Positions 9,783 through 18,751 of a stretch of 64,000 nucleotides of DNA are shown here, piece after piece. How positions within the stretch are numbered: the first letter of the stretch is position 1; every line of letters starts with the position of its first letter. This stretch comes from Lonepinella sp051851555 (GTDB lineage: Bacteria > Pseudomonadota > Gammaproteobacteria > Enterobacterales > Pasteurellaceae). Location of the stretch: assembly GCF_051851555.1 (NCBI RefSeq), contig NZ_JBPDVH010000008.1, positions 55,877 through 119,876 of the forward strand, in the 5' to 3' direction. A program made the translations under genes and the position numbers. Under the pieces are notes generated by a model. The model saw only the letters and a program-made list of their open reading frames with translations. It searched no databases and was not told where the DNA came from.

Positions 9783-9795
9783 CGTATCACATAAA

Positions 9796-9822
9796 AAACC
9801 TAGCCATTGGGCTAGGTTTAGT
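9796..9822. terminator. rho-independent terminator between ppx and the convergent exported-protein gene
   Basis: A perfect 10-bp stem (9796-9805 with 9810-9819, AAACCTAGCC) with a four-base loop, A-rich before and T-rich after, so it can work in both directions. Confidence 0.75.
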
Positions 9823-9844
9823 TTAAACGGATATAACAAATGGG

Positions 9845-10387
9845 TTAAGGTAATATGCGTTGTTTACTTGCTCCCCAGTCTTTTTTGCTAGGATTAAAGC
9901 CGATTTTTTTGTTTTTAATTGGAATCTCTTGCCAATAGATTGGTTCGGCTGCGCCACGAGATCCGTAAGCATAACCTTTGGTATCCACTAATTTCCAACT
10001 GTTATTCTCATACTTGAAATAACGAATATCCACAATAGCACGACTGCAGGCCATACAATTACCCGCCATATACCCTGCATTATCCTCTATAGATGATGGA
10101 GAATCATCATAATCATCTTCAGCATAAGCTAACACAACACGAAACTTTTTATTATTTAAGGTAAAATCTTTGGAGATATACGATTTCAATGGAAAGTGCA
10201 GTTTATGAGATATGCACTTGCCATTACTTTGAACTTGGCATGTCTTATCATTAACAACAGAAACAATCGGTCTCCCTTTTTTGCTCTTTTCTGGATAAAG
10301 TTGTTGGATGCTTGTGTTATCTGTTGCGTGAGCCATGCCCATTGCAAATAGAAATGGGAGTAATATTAACTGGTAAAATTTTTTCAT
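9845..10387 (-). CDS. exported protein of unknown function (180 aa)
   Basis: I do not recognise this family. It begins with a clear signal peptide (about residues 1-21, cut after AHA). The mature part is about 159 residues, polar, with four cysteines: one early pair flanking QSNGK and a central CMAC. This suggests disulfide bonding or metal binding in the periplasm or outside the cell. The N-terminal third is lysine-rich. An acidic stretch (EDDYDDSPSSIED) stands near residues 91-103. The start is supported by an AAGGAAATAAC ribosome site. It follows another signal-peptide orphan on the same strand with 27 bases between, so the two probably form an operon. Confidence 0.7.
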   Translation of the reverse strand: MKKFYQLILLPFLFAMGMAHATDNTSIQQLYPEKSKKGRPIVSVVNDKTCQVQSNGKCISHKLHFPLKSYISKDFTLNNKKFRVVLAYAEDDYDDSPSSIEDNAGYMAGNCMACSRAIVDIRYFKYENNSWKLVDTKGYAYGSRGAAEPIYWQEIPIKNKKIGFNPSKKDWGASKQRILP

Positions 10388-10414
10388 GATGTTATTTCCT
10401 TATTGAGATTTCAC

Positions 10415-11005
10415 TTATTTCTTACGTTGTTTAGAGGCTTCGGCGATTTCCTTACGTTGTTTAGAAGCTTTGGCGATGCAAGATTTGATGCCATTTTTCA
10501 TACTGCCAACATCATCAATGATATCATCGATCAAACAACTATCATTGGTACATTGTAACTTATATGCGACGGACTCTGAACCTATCTGAGGATCTTGATA
10601 TTTTGCCACAACGGTATTGTTTGATTTCACAGATATTTTCAAGGTTTGTTTGATTTTCTTAATTAATTCTGGGGTACGTGGAGCTGTCCAGTTCAACGTA
10701 CTTGAAAAAAAAACGCTCAGTAAATCACTCTCCCCAACAAAACGCTCATAATCACAGGTTGAAGAAAGACCCTCCCAGCTTACAAGTTCATATTTCCCCC
10801 CTTTTTGTAATAATGTATTAAGTTCGTTAGTATAATAACTTGACAATGCAGAGAAAGGCGCTGTTTTCCCCTGAATGGATATATCTAATACACCAGTTAA
10901 TATACCACTCACCGTGCCAACCATGCGAGGAGCATTATTAGCATAAACTTGTGTAGAAAAACAAACTAAAAGAGCAAGGCTAGAACATTTTAAAAGACGT
11001 TTCAT
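10415..11005 (-). CDS. exported protein of unknown function with a repeated basic tail (196 aa)
   Basis: Not recognised. The ATG at 11005 is chosen because AAGGGAATCACC precedes it and a typical signal peptide follows (residues 1-22, cut after VYA); the open frame extends further upstream but without coding character. The mature protein has four scattered cysteines. Its C-terminus is lysine/arginine-rich, made of a duplicated motif (ASKQRKEIAE then ASKQRKK) that mirrors a tandem DNA repeat of about 33 bases at 10418-10480. It lies between the glmS terminator and the second exported orphan. Partnership of the two is inferred only from position. Confidence 0.65.
   Translation of the reverse strand: MKRLLKCSSLALLVCFSTQVYANNAPRMVGTVSGILTGVLDISIQGKTAPFSALSSYYTNELNTLLQKGGKYELVSWEGLSSTCDYERFVGESDLLSVFFSSTLNWTAPRTPELIKKIKQTLKISVKSNNTVVAKYQDPQIGSESVAYKLQCTNDSCLIDDIIDDVGSMKNGIKSCIAKASKQRKEIAEASKQRKK
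10418..10480 (-). repeat. two imperfect 33-base tandem units in coding sequence
   Basis: The words TTACGTTGTTTAGA and GCTT(C/T)GGCGAT recur at a 33-base spacing, giving an 11-residue repeat at the C-terminus of the exported protein. Because the period is a multiple of three, copy-number change would lengthen or shorten the tail without a frameshift. Confidence 0.6.
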
Positions 11006-11093
11006 GGTGATTCCCTTATTCAGAAAAATTAAACGGAAAAGCGAGATAAAACTTCCCGATTGTAAAAAAAAAAATGAAAGTGCAAACACTAAA

Positions 11094-11125
11094 AACAAAA
11101 AAAGGTGCGATTTTTTTCGCACCTT
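11094..11125 (-). terminator. rho-independent terminator of glmS
   Basis: Perfect 9-bp stem AAGGTGCGA / TCGCACCTT (11102-11110 with 11117-11125). On the minus strand it is followed by a run of seven T, then GTTTTT. It stands 22 bases beyond the glmS stop. Confidence 0.85.
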
Positions 11126-11146
11126 AACCCATTTTTGAATAGAAAA

Positions 11147-12979
11147 TTACTCCACCGTCACCGCTTTCGCTAAGTTTCTCGGTTGATCCACGTCGGTGCC
11201 TTTAATAATCGCAATATGATAAGACAATAATTGCAATGGCACGGTGTAGAAAATCGGCGCGGTCACTTCATCCACTTTCGGTAACACAATGGTTTTAAAG
11301 CCACTGGCCTCTTCAAAGCCCGCATCATGGTCAGCAAATACATAAAGTTGACCGCCTCTGGCACGCACTTCTTCAATATTGGATTTCACTTTTTCCAATA
11401 AATCATTTTCAGGTGCCACCACGACCACAGGCATTTCGCTGTCAATTAACGCCAACGGCCCATGTTTGAGTTCGCCTGCGGCGTAGGCCTCGGCGTGAAT
11501 ATAGGAAATTTCTTTTAATTTCAAGGCGGATTCCATGGCAATCGGGTAATATTCGCCACGGCCTAAAAATAAGGTATGTTGTTTATCGGCAAAGTCCTCG
11601 GATAATTTTTCAATTTGTTTATCAAAAACCAACGCACTTTCAATTTGAGCAGGTAAACGTTGTAAAGCCTGTACAATGTGATGTTCTTGTTCTTCGCTCA
11701 CCTGACCATTTAAACGTCCCATGGCCACGTTTAATAATAATAAACAGGTTAATTGAGTGGTAAAGGCTTTGGTGGAGGCCACACCAATTTCTACGCCCGC
11801 TTTGGTCATAAAGGCAAAATCGGATTCACGCACTAAAGAGGAACTGGCCACGTTACACACAGTCATGGCCGCCATATAGCCCGATTCTTTGGCAAGGCGA
11901 AGTGCGGCTAAAGTATCTGCGGTTTCACCGGATTGCGACAAGGTAATTAATAAGCTATTCGGGCGAGTGACAAATTTACGATAGCGGAATTCGGACGCAA
12001 TTTCCACATCACAGCTTACGCCGGCAATAGACTCAAACCAATAACGAGCCACCATACCCGCATTGTAAGAGGTGCCACAAGCCACGATTTGCACGTGTTG
12101 CACTTGCGATAAAATCTCCACGGCATTCGGTGCGATAGATTGAATATCCACTTTGCCGTCTTTAATTCGACCGTCTAAGGTGTTAATAATCGCCACCGGT
12201 TGTTCAAAAATTTCTTTTTGCATATAGTGACGATATGGCCCTTTATCTGCCGCATCTGCCTCAAAATTACCCTCGTGAATTTCACGCTCAACAGGTTCAC
12301 CAGCACGATTAAAAATGCTCACGGTACGGCGTGTAATTTCGGCAACGTCGCCTTCTTCTAAATACGCAAAACGACGAGTCACGCTTAATAATGCCAAGGG
12401 ATCAGAGGCCAAGAAATTTTCACCCACGCCATAACCAATCACCAACGGTGAACCCGAACGAGCGACGATTAAACGTTCTGGATCTTGTTCATTCATCACC
12501 ACCGTTCCATAGGCCCCACGCAGTTGTACCACCGCTTTTTGGACGGCCTCTAACAAGGTTTTTGCGGTGCGAAATTCCCATTCCACTAAATGAGCGATCA
12601 CTTCGGTATCGGTTTGCGATTGGAACACATAGCCACGATCCTGTAATTGGGCTTTTAATTCAAGATAATTCTCAATAATCCCATTATGCACCACGGCAAT
12701 ATGCCCTGAACGGTGGGGGTGAGCATTGGTTTCTGACGGCTCTCCATGGGTTGCCCAACGAGTGTGCGCAATACCTGTACCACCCACTAATGGCTTGGCG
12801 TTCACCGCATCTTCAAGGGATTTCACTTTTCCCACTCGGCGAACAATTTGCATATTTTTATCCGCACTTAACACCGCCACACCGGCGGAATCATAACCCC
12901 GATATTCTAAACGGTGTAACCCATCCACTAAAATTTCTGCCACATCACGTTGTGCGACTGCACCGACGATTCCACACAT
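11147..12979 (-). CDS. glmS: glutamine--fructose-6-phosphate aminotransferase (isomerizing)
   Basis: First step of UDP-N-acetylglucosamine synthesis: makes glucosamine-6-phosphate from fructose-6-phosphate using glutamine nitrogen, for peptidoglycan and lipid A. The N-terminal glutaminase domain starts with the catalytic Cys2 (MCGIVGA) and has TRWATHG near residue 75. Two SIS sugar-isomerase domains follow, with SQSGETADT near residue 350. The C-terminus is the diagnostic DQPRNLAKAVTVE. 610 residues is the standard length. It follows a DeoR-family regulator gene with only 27 bases between, so the two are co-transcribed. Confidence 0.98.
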   Translation of the reverse strand: MCGIVGAVAQRDVAEILVDGLHRLEYRGYDSAGVAVLSADKNMQIVRRVGKVKSLEDAVNAKPLVGGTGIAHTRWATHGEPSETNAHPHRSGHIAVVHNGIIENYLELKAQLQDRGYVFQSQTDTEVIAHLVEWEFRTAKTLLEAVQKAVVQLRGAYGTVVMNEQDPERLIVARSGSPLVIGYGVGENFLASDPLALLSVTRRFAYLEEGDVAEITRRTVSIFNRAGEPVEREIHEGNFEADAADKGPYRHYMQKEIFEQPVAIINTLDGRIKDGKVDIQSIAPNAVEILSQVQHVQIVACGTSYNAGMVARYWFESIAGVSCDVEIASEFRYRKFVTRPNSLLITLSQSGETADTLAALRLAKESGYMAAMTVCNVASSSLVRESDFAFMTKAGVEIGVASTKAFTTQLTCLLLLNVAMGRLNGQVSEEQEHHIVQALQRLPAQIESALVFDKQIEKLSEDFADKQHTLFLGRGEYYPIAMESALKLKEISYIHAEAYAAGELKHGPLALIDSEMPVVVVAPENDLLEKVKSNIEEVRARGGQLYVFADHDAGFEEASGFKTIVLPKVDEVTAPIFYTVPLQLLSYHIAIIKGTDVDQPRNLAKAVTVE

Positions 12980-13006
12980 AAGTTGTTTTTCCTTATAAAT
13001 AAATTG

Positions 13007-13777
13007 TTATTCAGCGACAATCACTTGTACGCCTAAGTTTTCAATAAATTGTTTGTCCTGTGTTGAAATTTGATTATCCGTTATCAACACATCAATTTGT
13101 GCCCAAGTCAGTTCTAAATTCGGCATTCTTCGGCCGATTTTTTGACTTTCCACCATCACAATCACTTCACGGCTGACATCCGCCATCACCTGACTTAATC
13201 CAATTAATTCGTTAAAAGTGGTGGTGCCACGTTCTAAATCTATTCCATCTGCCCCAATAAACAGTTGATCAAAATCATAAGATCGCAACACTTGCTCCGC
13301 CACTTTGCCCTGAAAAGATTCCGAATGGGTATCCCAAGTGCCACCGGTCATTAACAAGGTCGGCTCATTTTCCAACGCACGCAATTCTGTTGCCACCGAA
13401 AGAGAGTTTGTCATTACCACTAAGCCTTGCTTACCGTCTAACTGCTTAATCAATGCCGCTGTGGTACTGCCGCTATCGACAATAATACGGTTATGCTCCC
13501 GAATGCGTTCCGCTGCGATTTTGGCAATGGCTAACTTTTGTTTCGAAAGCAACTCTTCCTGTTCAAAAATATCCTGCGGCATTAAAATGGCTCCGCCATA
13601 ACGGCGCAGTAAAAAACCGTTGTTTTCTAATGCGGTGAGATCTTTACGAATCGTCACTTCAGAGGTGTCAAATAGTTGGACTAATTGCTCAACCGTCACC
13701 TCGCCCTGTTGTTGTAACAGTTGCATAATCTGTTGGCGACGTTGTTGAGTATTGCGTTGATTAAAGTTTCGTTTCAT
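13007..13777 (-). CDS. DeoR/GlpR-family transcriptional regulator linked to glmS
   Basis: 256-residue repressor type: a winged helix-turn-helix at about residues 27-62 (VEQLVQLFDTSEVTIRKDL) followed by RRYGGA, then the DeoRC sensor domain (DSGSTTAALI; GADGIDLERGTT). DeoRC domains bind sugar phosphates. Because the gene directly precedes glmS on the same strand, an amino-sugar or hexose phosphate is the likely ligand, and glmS a likely target; this is inference from context. Similarly placed regulators occur next to glmS in other Pasteurellaceae and gammaproteobacteria. It differs clearly from the DeoR at 1377 and belongs to the broader GlpR/AgaR-like group. Confidence 0.88.
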   Translation of the reverse strand: MKRNFNQRNTQQRRQQIMQLLQQQGEVTVEQLVQLFDTSEVTIRKDLTALENNGFLLRRYGGAILMPQDIFEQEELLSKQKLAIAKIAAERIREHNRIIVDSGSTTAALIKQLDGKQGLVVMTNSLSVATELRALENEPTLLMTGGTWDTHSESFQGKVAEQVLRSYDFDQLFIGADGIDLERGTTTFNELIGLSQVMADVSREVIVMVESQKIGRRMPNLELTWAQIDVLITDNQISTQDKQFIENLGVQVIVAE

Positions 13778-13991
13778 TAAATATTGGTCATGATTAGTTT
13801 CGGTTCGAAATTATATAGAAAATAAAAGCAATGTAAATAGAAATTTGATAGCACAGGAAATAATATGTATACCTTTATACGTTCAAGACTTCTGATGGAT
13901 TCTTTACAACAAAGAATCTCCACACATTAAAATACAATTCTTCCGCCAAATTAAGCTATAATAAGGTCATACTAAATTAGCGAGAAATACT

Positions 13992-16874
13992 ATGACCCAA
14001 ATTTCCCCAAACCCTCTCGTCCTCGTGGACGGTTCGTCTTATTTATATCGTGCCTTTCATGCCTTTCCTCCTTTAACTAATTCACAAGGTGAGCCGACTG
14101 GGGCGATGTATGGTGTGTTGAATATGATCAAAAGCCTGATTTCGCAAGTGCAACCAAGCCATATTGCGGTGGTGTTTGATGCTAAGGGTAAGACTTTTCG
14201 TGATGAACTGTTTGAGCAATATAAATCCCATCGCCCACCGATGCCTGATGAATTGCGGTTGCAAATTGAACCTTTGCACAAGATTATTCGTGCGTTGGGG
14301 ATTCCGTTGCTGTCCATTGAAGGCGTAGAAGCAGATGATGTCATTGGTACCTTAGCGGTACAAGCCTCAAAAGCTGGCAAAGATGTCTTAATTTCCACTG
14401 GTGACAAAGATATGGCACAGTTGGTGAATCAGCATATTATGCTAATTAACACCATGAATAATACCCTGTTAGATCGGGGTGGTGTGGTGGAAAAATACGG
14501 TATTCCGCCAGAATTAATGATTGATTATTTGGCATTAATGGGGGACAGTGCGGATAACATTCCGGGTGTCGCTGGCGTGGGTGAAAAAACCGCATTGGGC
14601 TTGTTGCAAGGGATTGGGTCAATGACGGAAATTTATGCTAATCTTGATAAAGTTGCCGATTTGCCGATTCGTGGGGCGAAAAAATTAGGCGAAAAATTGC
14701 TATCTGCCAAGGCAGATGCGGATTTGTCCTATGTGTTAGCCACCATTAAAACCGATGTCCCATTAGAAGTGAGCCATGATCAACTCCAAATCGGTACAGC
14801 GAATAACGATCAACTTGCTGAATATTTTGGGCGATATGAATTTAAACGTTGGTTAAATGAAGTATTGAACGGCGAAAGTTCCGTGACGAATCCAACAGAG
14901 CAAACGGTAAAGATTAATCCTTATCAGGCGACAGCTAATATTGCCAAAGAAGAAAAAATTGAGCAAAGTGCGGTGAAAAATTCGGTAAAAATTGACCGCA
15001 CTTTATATGAAACGATCACGACAGAAACACAGTTAAATCAGTGGATTAAACAAATTGAGCAAGCCAAATTAGTGGCGGTGGATACCGAAACTAACGCCCT
15101 TGATGCCATGCAAGCGGAATTAGTTGGTATTTCCTTTGGGTTGGAAAATGGCAAAGCCTGTTATATTCCCTTAGGGCATTGTCAGCAAGTGGCTGTGCAT
15201 CATGATAACGGACAAGGGGATTTATTCGCCGATGCCGAAAGCCCTGAAATGCAATGGAAATTAATTGAAAATCAATTAGATAAACAATATTGTTTAAACC
15301 AATTAAAACCCTTGTTAGAGAACGCTAACATCAAAAAAATCGGGCAAAATATTAAATATGATTTAACGATTTTTGCTAACCATGGCATTGCCGTGCAAGG
15401 GGTGCAATTTGATACCATGTTAGAAAGCTATGTGTTAAACAGTACAGGGCGACATAATATGGACGATTTAGCCGAACGTTATCTCGGACATCAAACCATT
15501 GCGTTTGAAACCTTAGCGGGTAAAGGCAAAAACCAACTCACCTTTGATCAGATTGAGTTAGATAAAGCCGCCGAATATGCGGCAGAAGATGCCGATGTGA
15601 CCATGAAATTACATCAAACCTTATGGCAAGAATTACAGGCGACACCTGAGCTGATAACGTTATTTGAACAAATTGAATTGCCGTTAGTCACGGTGCTTTC
15701 TCGCATTGAACGGCACGGCGTGTTAATTGATAAGCAAGCGTTGGCAACACAATCTGCGGAAATTACCGTGCGATTGAATGAGCTAGAACAACAGGTGCAT
15801 CAAGAAGCAGGCGAAACCTTTAATTTGGCATCCACCAAGCAATTACAAGAAATTCTGTTTGAAAAGCTTGCTTTGCCAGTCATTGCCAAAACCCCGAAAG
15901 GCTCACCATCTACCAATGAAGAAGTGTTAGATGAATTGGCTCAACAAGGGCATATTGTACCAAAATTGCTGATTGAACATCGTGGTTTAGCCAAGTTAAA
16001 ATCCACTTACACCGATAAATTACCTTTGATGATTAATCCGAAAACAGGGCGAGTACATACATCCTATCATCAGGCAGTAACCAGTACTGGACGGCTTTCA
16101 TCTAGCGATCCCAATTTACAAAATATTCCTATTCGCAACGAAGAAGGGCGTAAAATTCGCCAAGCCTTTATTGCCAGAGAGGGCTTTAAAATCGTGGCAG
16201 CGGATTATTCACAAATTGAATTACGCATTATGGCACATTTATCAGGCGATCAAGGTTTAACTAATGCTTTCCAACAAGGCAAGGATATTCACCGTGCCAC
16301 CGCAGCGGAAATTTTTGGCTTGCCACTAGACGATGTCAGCAGTGAACAACGGCGTAGTGCCAAAGCGATTAACTTTGGTTTGATTTATGGCATGTCAGCC
16401 TTTGGTCTTGCTCGTCAGCTCGGTATTGCTCGGGGTGAAGCACAAAAATATATCGATTTGTATTTCCAACGCTACCCAAATGTGCAAACCTTTATGACGG
16501 ACATTCAAGCCAAGGCAAAAGCTCAAGGCTATGTAGAAACCCTATTCGGTCGCCGTTTATATTTGCCTGACATCCATTCCAGCAACGCCATGCGAAGAAA
16601 AGGGGCGGAACGTGTGGCAATTAATGCGCCAATGCAAGGGACGGCGGCGGATATTATTAAAAAAGCCATGATTGCCTTGGATTACAAAATTCAACACAAT
16701 CCAGATATTGTGATGATTATGCAAGTTCACGATGAATTGGTATTTGAAGTGCGGTCGGAAAAAATCGAAGAATTTAGCCAACTGATTAAAACCGAAATGG
16801 AAAATGCGGCTCAATTAAGCGTGCCATTAATCGTGGATGTGGGTGTAGGCAATAATTGGGACGAAGCACACTAA
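13992..16874 (+). CDS. polA: DNA polymerase I
   Basis: Repair and Okazaki-fragment polymerase. The 5'-3' nuclease domain fills about residues 1-290 (DGSSYLYRAFHA; GDKDMAQLV). The 3'-5' exonuclease follows with an intact DTETNALD motif near residue 362, so proofreading is expected. The polymerase domain has DYSQIELR near 738 and QVHDELVFE near 910. At 960 residues it is about 30 longer than E. coli PolA. The excess lies in the linker around residues 295-345, which carries an inverted pair of DNA uptake sequences (14966-14974 and 14995-15003). A TATAAT box at 13957-13962 may be the -10 element. The stop overlaps the nudC start by one base. Confidence 0.98.
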   Translation: MTQISPNPLVLVDGSSYLYRAFHAFPPLTNSQGEPTGAMYGVLNMIKSLISQVQPSHIAVVFDAKGKTFRDELFEQYKSHRPPMPDELRLQIEPLHKIIRALGIPLLSIEGVEADDVIGTLAVQASKAGKDVLISTGDKDMAQLVNQHIMLINTMNNTLLDRGGVVEKYGIPPELMIDYLALMGDSADNIPGVAGVGEKTALGLLQGIGSMTEIYANLDKVADLPIRGAKKLGEKLLSAKADADLSYVLATIKTDVPLEVSHDQLQIGTANNDQLAEYFGRYEFKRWLNEVLNGESSVTNPTEQTVKINPYQATANIAKEEKIEQSAVKNSVKIDRTLYETITTETQLNQWIKQIEQAKLVAVDTETNALDAMQAELVGISFGLENGKACYIPLGHCQQVAVHHDNGQGDLFADAESPEMQWKLIENQLDKQYCLNQLKPLLENANIKKIGQNIKYDLTIFANHGIAVQGVQFDTMLESYVLNSTGRHNMDDLAERYLGHQTIAFETLAGKGKNQLTFDQIELDKAAEYAAEDADVTMKLHQTLWQELQATPELITLFEQIELPLVTVLSRIERHGVLIDKQALATQSAEITVRLNELEQQVHQEAGETFNLASTKQLQEILFEKLALPVIAKTPKGSPSTNEEVLDELAQQGHIVPKLLIEHRGLAKLKSTYTDKLPLMINPKTGRVHTSYHQAVTSTGRLSSSDPNLQNIPIRNEEGRKIRQAFIAREGFKIVAADYSQIELRIMAHLSGDQGLTNAFQQGKDIHRATAAEIFGLPLDDVSSEQRRSAKAINFGLIYGMSAFGLARQLGIARGEAQKYIDLYFQRYPNVQTFMTDIQAKAKAQGYVETLFGRRLYLPDIHSSNAMRRKGAERVAINAPMQGTAADIIKKAMIALDYKIQHNPDIVMIMQVHDELVFEVRSEKIEEFSQLIKTEMENAAQLSVPLIVDVGVGNNWDEAH
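14966..15003. repeat. inverted pair of DNA uptake sequences inside polA
   Basis: AAGTGCGGT at 14966-14974 and its reverse complement at 14995-15003, 20 bases apart, encode the peptides SAV and DRTL in the linker between the two nuclease domains. Confidence 0.9.
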
Positions 16875-17689
16875 TGAAAACGATCAGCAATGAAACGGGC
16901 TACTGGTTAATTCACCAAGCCCAACAAATTTATTTCCCTAACCATGATTTGCCTTTTGGCAGTGCAGAACAATTAGGCTTAATCGGTAAGCAAGCCACCC
17001 AAATCGGTGAATGGCATAATGCACCACTGTATTTGGTACAAGAAGAAACAACCAATAAAAACACGGCAAATGAACAACGAGAATGGACAACTTTACGTGC
17101 TTTATTAGGTTTACCTAAAACACAATTTTATTTGCTCAATCGTGGCATTGAACTCAATCATTTCTTTAAAACCCATCAATTTTGCGGAAAGTGCGGTGAA
17201 AAAACCGCAGTCACTTGCGATGAATGGGCGGTGCAGTGCCAAAATGCTGCTTGTCATTATCGAGCCTATCCCGTGATTTGTCCGTCTATTATTGTTGCCA
17301 TTCGCCGTCATGATGAGATTTTACTGGCATGCCATCAACGCCATATCCGTAGCGATGGGAGTGCTGGATTATATACCACGCTGGCGGGCTTTGTGGAAGT
17401 GGGCGAAACCTTTGAGCAAACCGTAGAGCGTGAAGTGTTTGAAGAAACAGGGATTAAAGTGAAAAATATCCGTTATTTTGGTAGCCAACCTTGGGCGTTT
17501 CCCAATTCCCAAATGGTCGGATTCTTAGCCGATTACGACAGTGGCGAAATTCAGTTGCAAGAAGCTGAAATTGTGGATGCCAGATGGTTCAAATATAATG
17601 AACCCATGCCTGAATTACCACCACAAGGGACGATTGCGTTGGAATTGATTAAAGCCACATTGAAAATTTGCGAGCAATCCCCAAATTAA
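16874..17689 (+). CDS. nudC: NAD-capped RNA hydrolase / NADH pyrophosphatase
   Basis: Nudix enzyme that removes NAD caps from RNA 5' ends and hydrolyses NAD(H). It carries a zinc ribbon (FCGKCGEK near residue 102 with a second C-x4-C pair, CQNAAC) and the Nudix box G-x5-E-x7-RE-x2-EE-x-G seen as GFVEVGETFEQTVEREVFEE near residues 171-190. SQPWAFPNSQM near residue 212 is the NudC-specific motif that separates it from other Nudix proteins. Length 271 fits. The ATG overlaps the polA stop by one base; an upstream in-frame start would lie within polA. Confidence 0.95.
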   Translation: MKTISNETGYWLIHQAQQIYFPNHDLPFGSAEQLGLIGKQATQIGEWHNAPLYLVQEETTNKNTANEQREWTTLRALLGLPKTQFYLLNRGIELNHFFKTHQFCGKCGEKTAVTCDEWAVQCQNAACHYRAYPVICPSIIVAIRRHDEILLACHQRHIRSDGSAGLYTTLAGFVEVGETFEQTVEREVFEETGIKVKNIRYFGSQPWAFPNSQMVGFLADYDSGEIQLQEAEIVDARWFKYNEPMPELPPQGTIALELIKATLKICEQSPN

Positions 17690-17723
17690 CCCTATAACTT
17701 AATTAACAAAAACATAAGAAAAT

Positions 17724-18197
17724 ATGCAAAAAATCAAAATTCTCTTTGTATGTCTTGGCAATATTTGCCGTTCCCCTATGGCTGAATATTTAATGCGAGA
17801 TAAAATTCAAAAAGCAGGTTTATCCGATTTTATTGAAACGGATAGTGCTGGCACATCAGGCGAAAATGATGGTGATGATATGCACTGTGGAACCGCCGAT
17901 GTATTAGATCGCTTAAAGATTAAAAGTCATGATTTTGTCAGTCGCAAAGTGCGGTTAAAAGATCGAGAGAATTTTGATTATATCATCGCCATGGATAACC
18001 ATAATTTGTACGATTTACACCGCTTATTTGGTAAACAACAAAATATTTTTGCTATCGCCAGCCTTTGTCCTGATTTAGCTTATGATCATATTCCTGATCC
18101 TTGGTACACTGGACGTTTTGATGAAACCTATCAATTACTTGAGCAATGTTGCAATGCCCTATTAATTAAAATCAAACGAGAACATAAATTACCATGA
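17724..18197 (+). CDS. low-molecular-weight protein tyrosine phosphatase
   Basis: 157-residue phosphatase with the P-loop CLGNICRSP near residues 10-18 (nucleophilic Cys, binding Arg) and the general-acid loop DPWYTGRFDETY near residue 131. It belongs to the housekeeping LMW-PTP type rather than to Wzb of capsule operons: no tyrosine autokinase gene is near. Physiological substrate is unknown. Its last four bases overlap the start of yqgE (ATGA), so the two are translationally coupled. Confidence 0.9.
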   Translation: MQKIKILFVCLGNICRSPMAEYLMRDKIQKAGLSDFIETDSAGTSGENDGDDMHCGTADVLDRLKIKSHDFVSRKVRLKDRENFDYIIAMDNHNLYDLHRLFGKQQNIFAIASLCPDLAYDHIPDPWYTGRFDETYQLLEQCCNALLIKIKREHKLP

Positions 18198-18751
18198 ATC
18201 TGCAAAATCACTTATTAATCGCAATGCCGACCATGGACGATGATTATTTTCATCGTGCGGTGATTTTTATGTGTGAACATAATGACAAAGGTGCCATGGG
18301 ATTAGTCTTAAATCAACCAACAGATTTAAGCCTTACCGAAATGGTGGCAAAATTGCGTTTTATGATGTCTGATGACAAAGTTTATCCACAGGATTATGTG
18401 GTGGCTGGTGGACCTGTTAGTATTGAGCGTGGTTTTATTTTACACACCCCAACAGCACAATCTTTTCTACATAGTTATAAAATTAGTGACCGTTTACAGC
18501 TTACTACCTCTGCCGATGTAATTGACACTTTCGGTACACCAAATGCCCCTGAAAAATATTTGGTTGGCTTAGGTTGTGCCAGCTGGGTGAACGGTCAGTT
18601 AGAGCAAGAAATCGCTCAAAATATGTGGTTAGTTATGCCAGCAGATGAGCGGATTATTTTTGATGTAGCTTACCAAGATCGTTGGACAGAATCGCTAAAA
18701 TTATTGGGGATTGATAGCCATAATTTAAGTGGTAAGGCAGGATATTGTTAA
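18194..18751 (+). CDS. yqgE: YqgE/AlgH family protein (UPF0301)
   Basis: 185-residue cytoplasmic protein of the conserved UPF0301 family, structurally known but of unsettled biochemical function. Recognised by NHLLIAMPTMDDDYFHRAV at the start, GAMGLVLNQPT near residue 33, and GYASW-like GCASWVNGQLEQE near residue 133. Starts inside the phosphatase stop (ATGA) and ends by sharing one base with the ruvX start; the yqgE-ruvX pair is conserved in gammaproteobacteria. Confidence 0.93.
   Translation: MNLQNHLLIAMPTMDDDYFHRAVIFMCEHNDKGAMGLVLNQPTDLSLTEMVAKLRFMMSDDKVYPQDYVVAGGPVSIERGFILHTPTAQSFLHSYKISDRLQLTTSADVIDTFGTPNAPEKYLVGLGCASWVNGQLEQEIAQNMWLVMPADERIIFDVAYQDRWTESLKLLGIDSHNLSGKAGYC

Noticed and set aside
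13890..13925. GATTCTTT / AAAGAATC hairpin before polA
   Set aside because: Eight AT-rich pairs without a T-run; probably chance in AT-rich promoter DNA.
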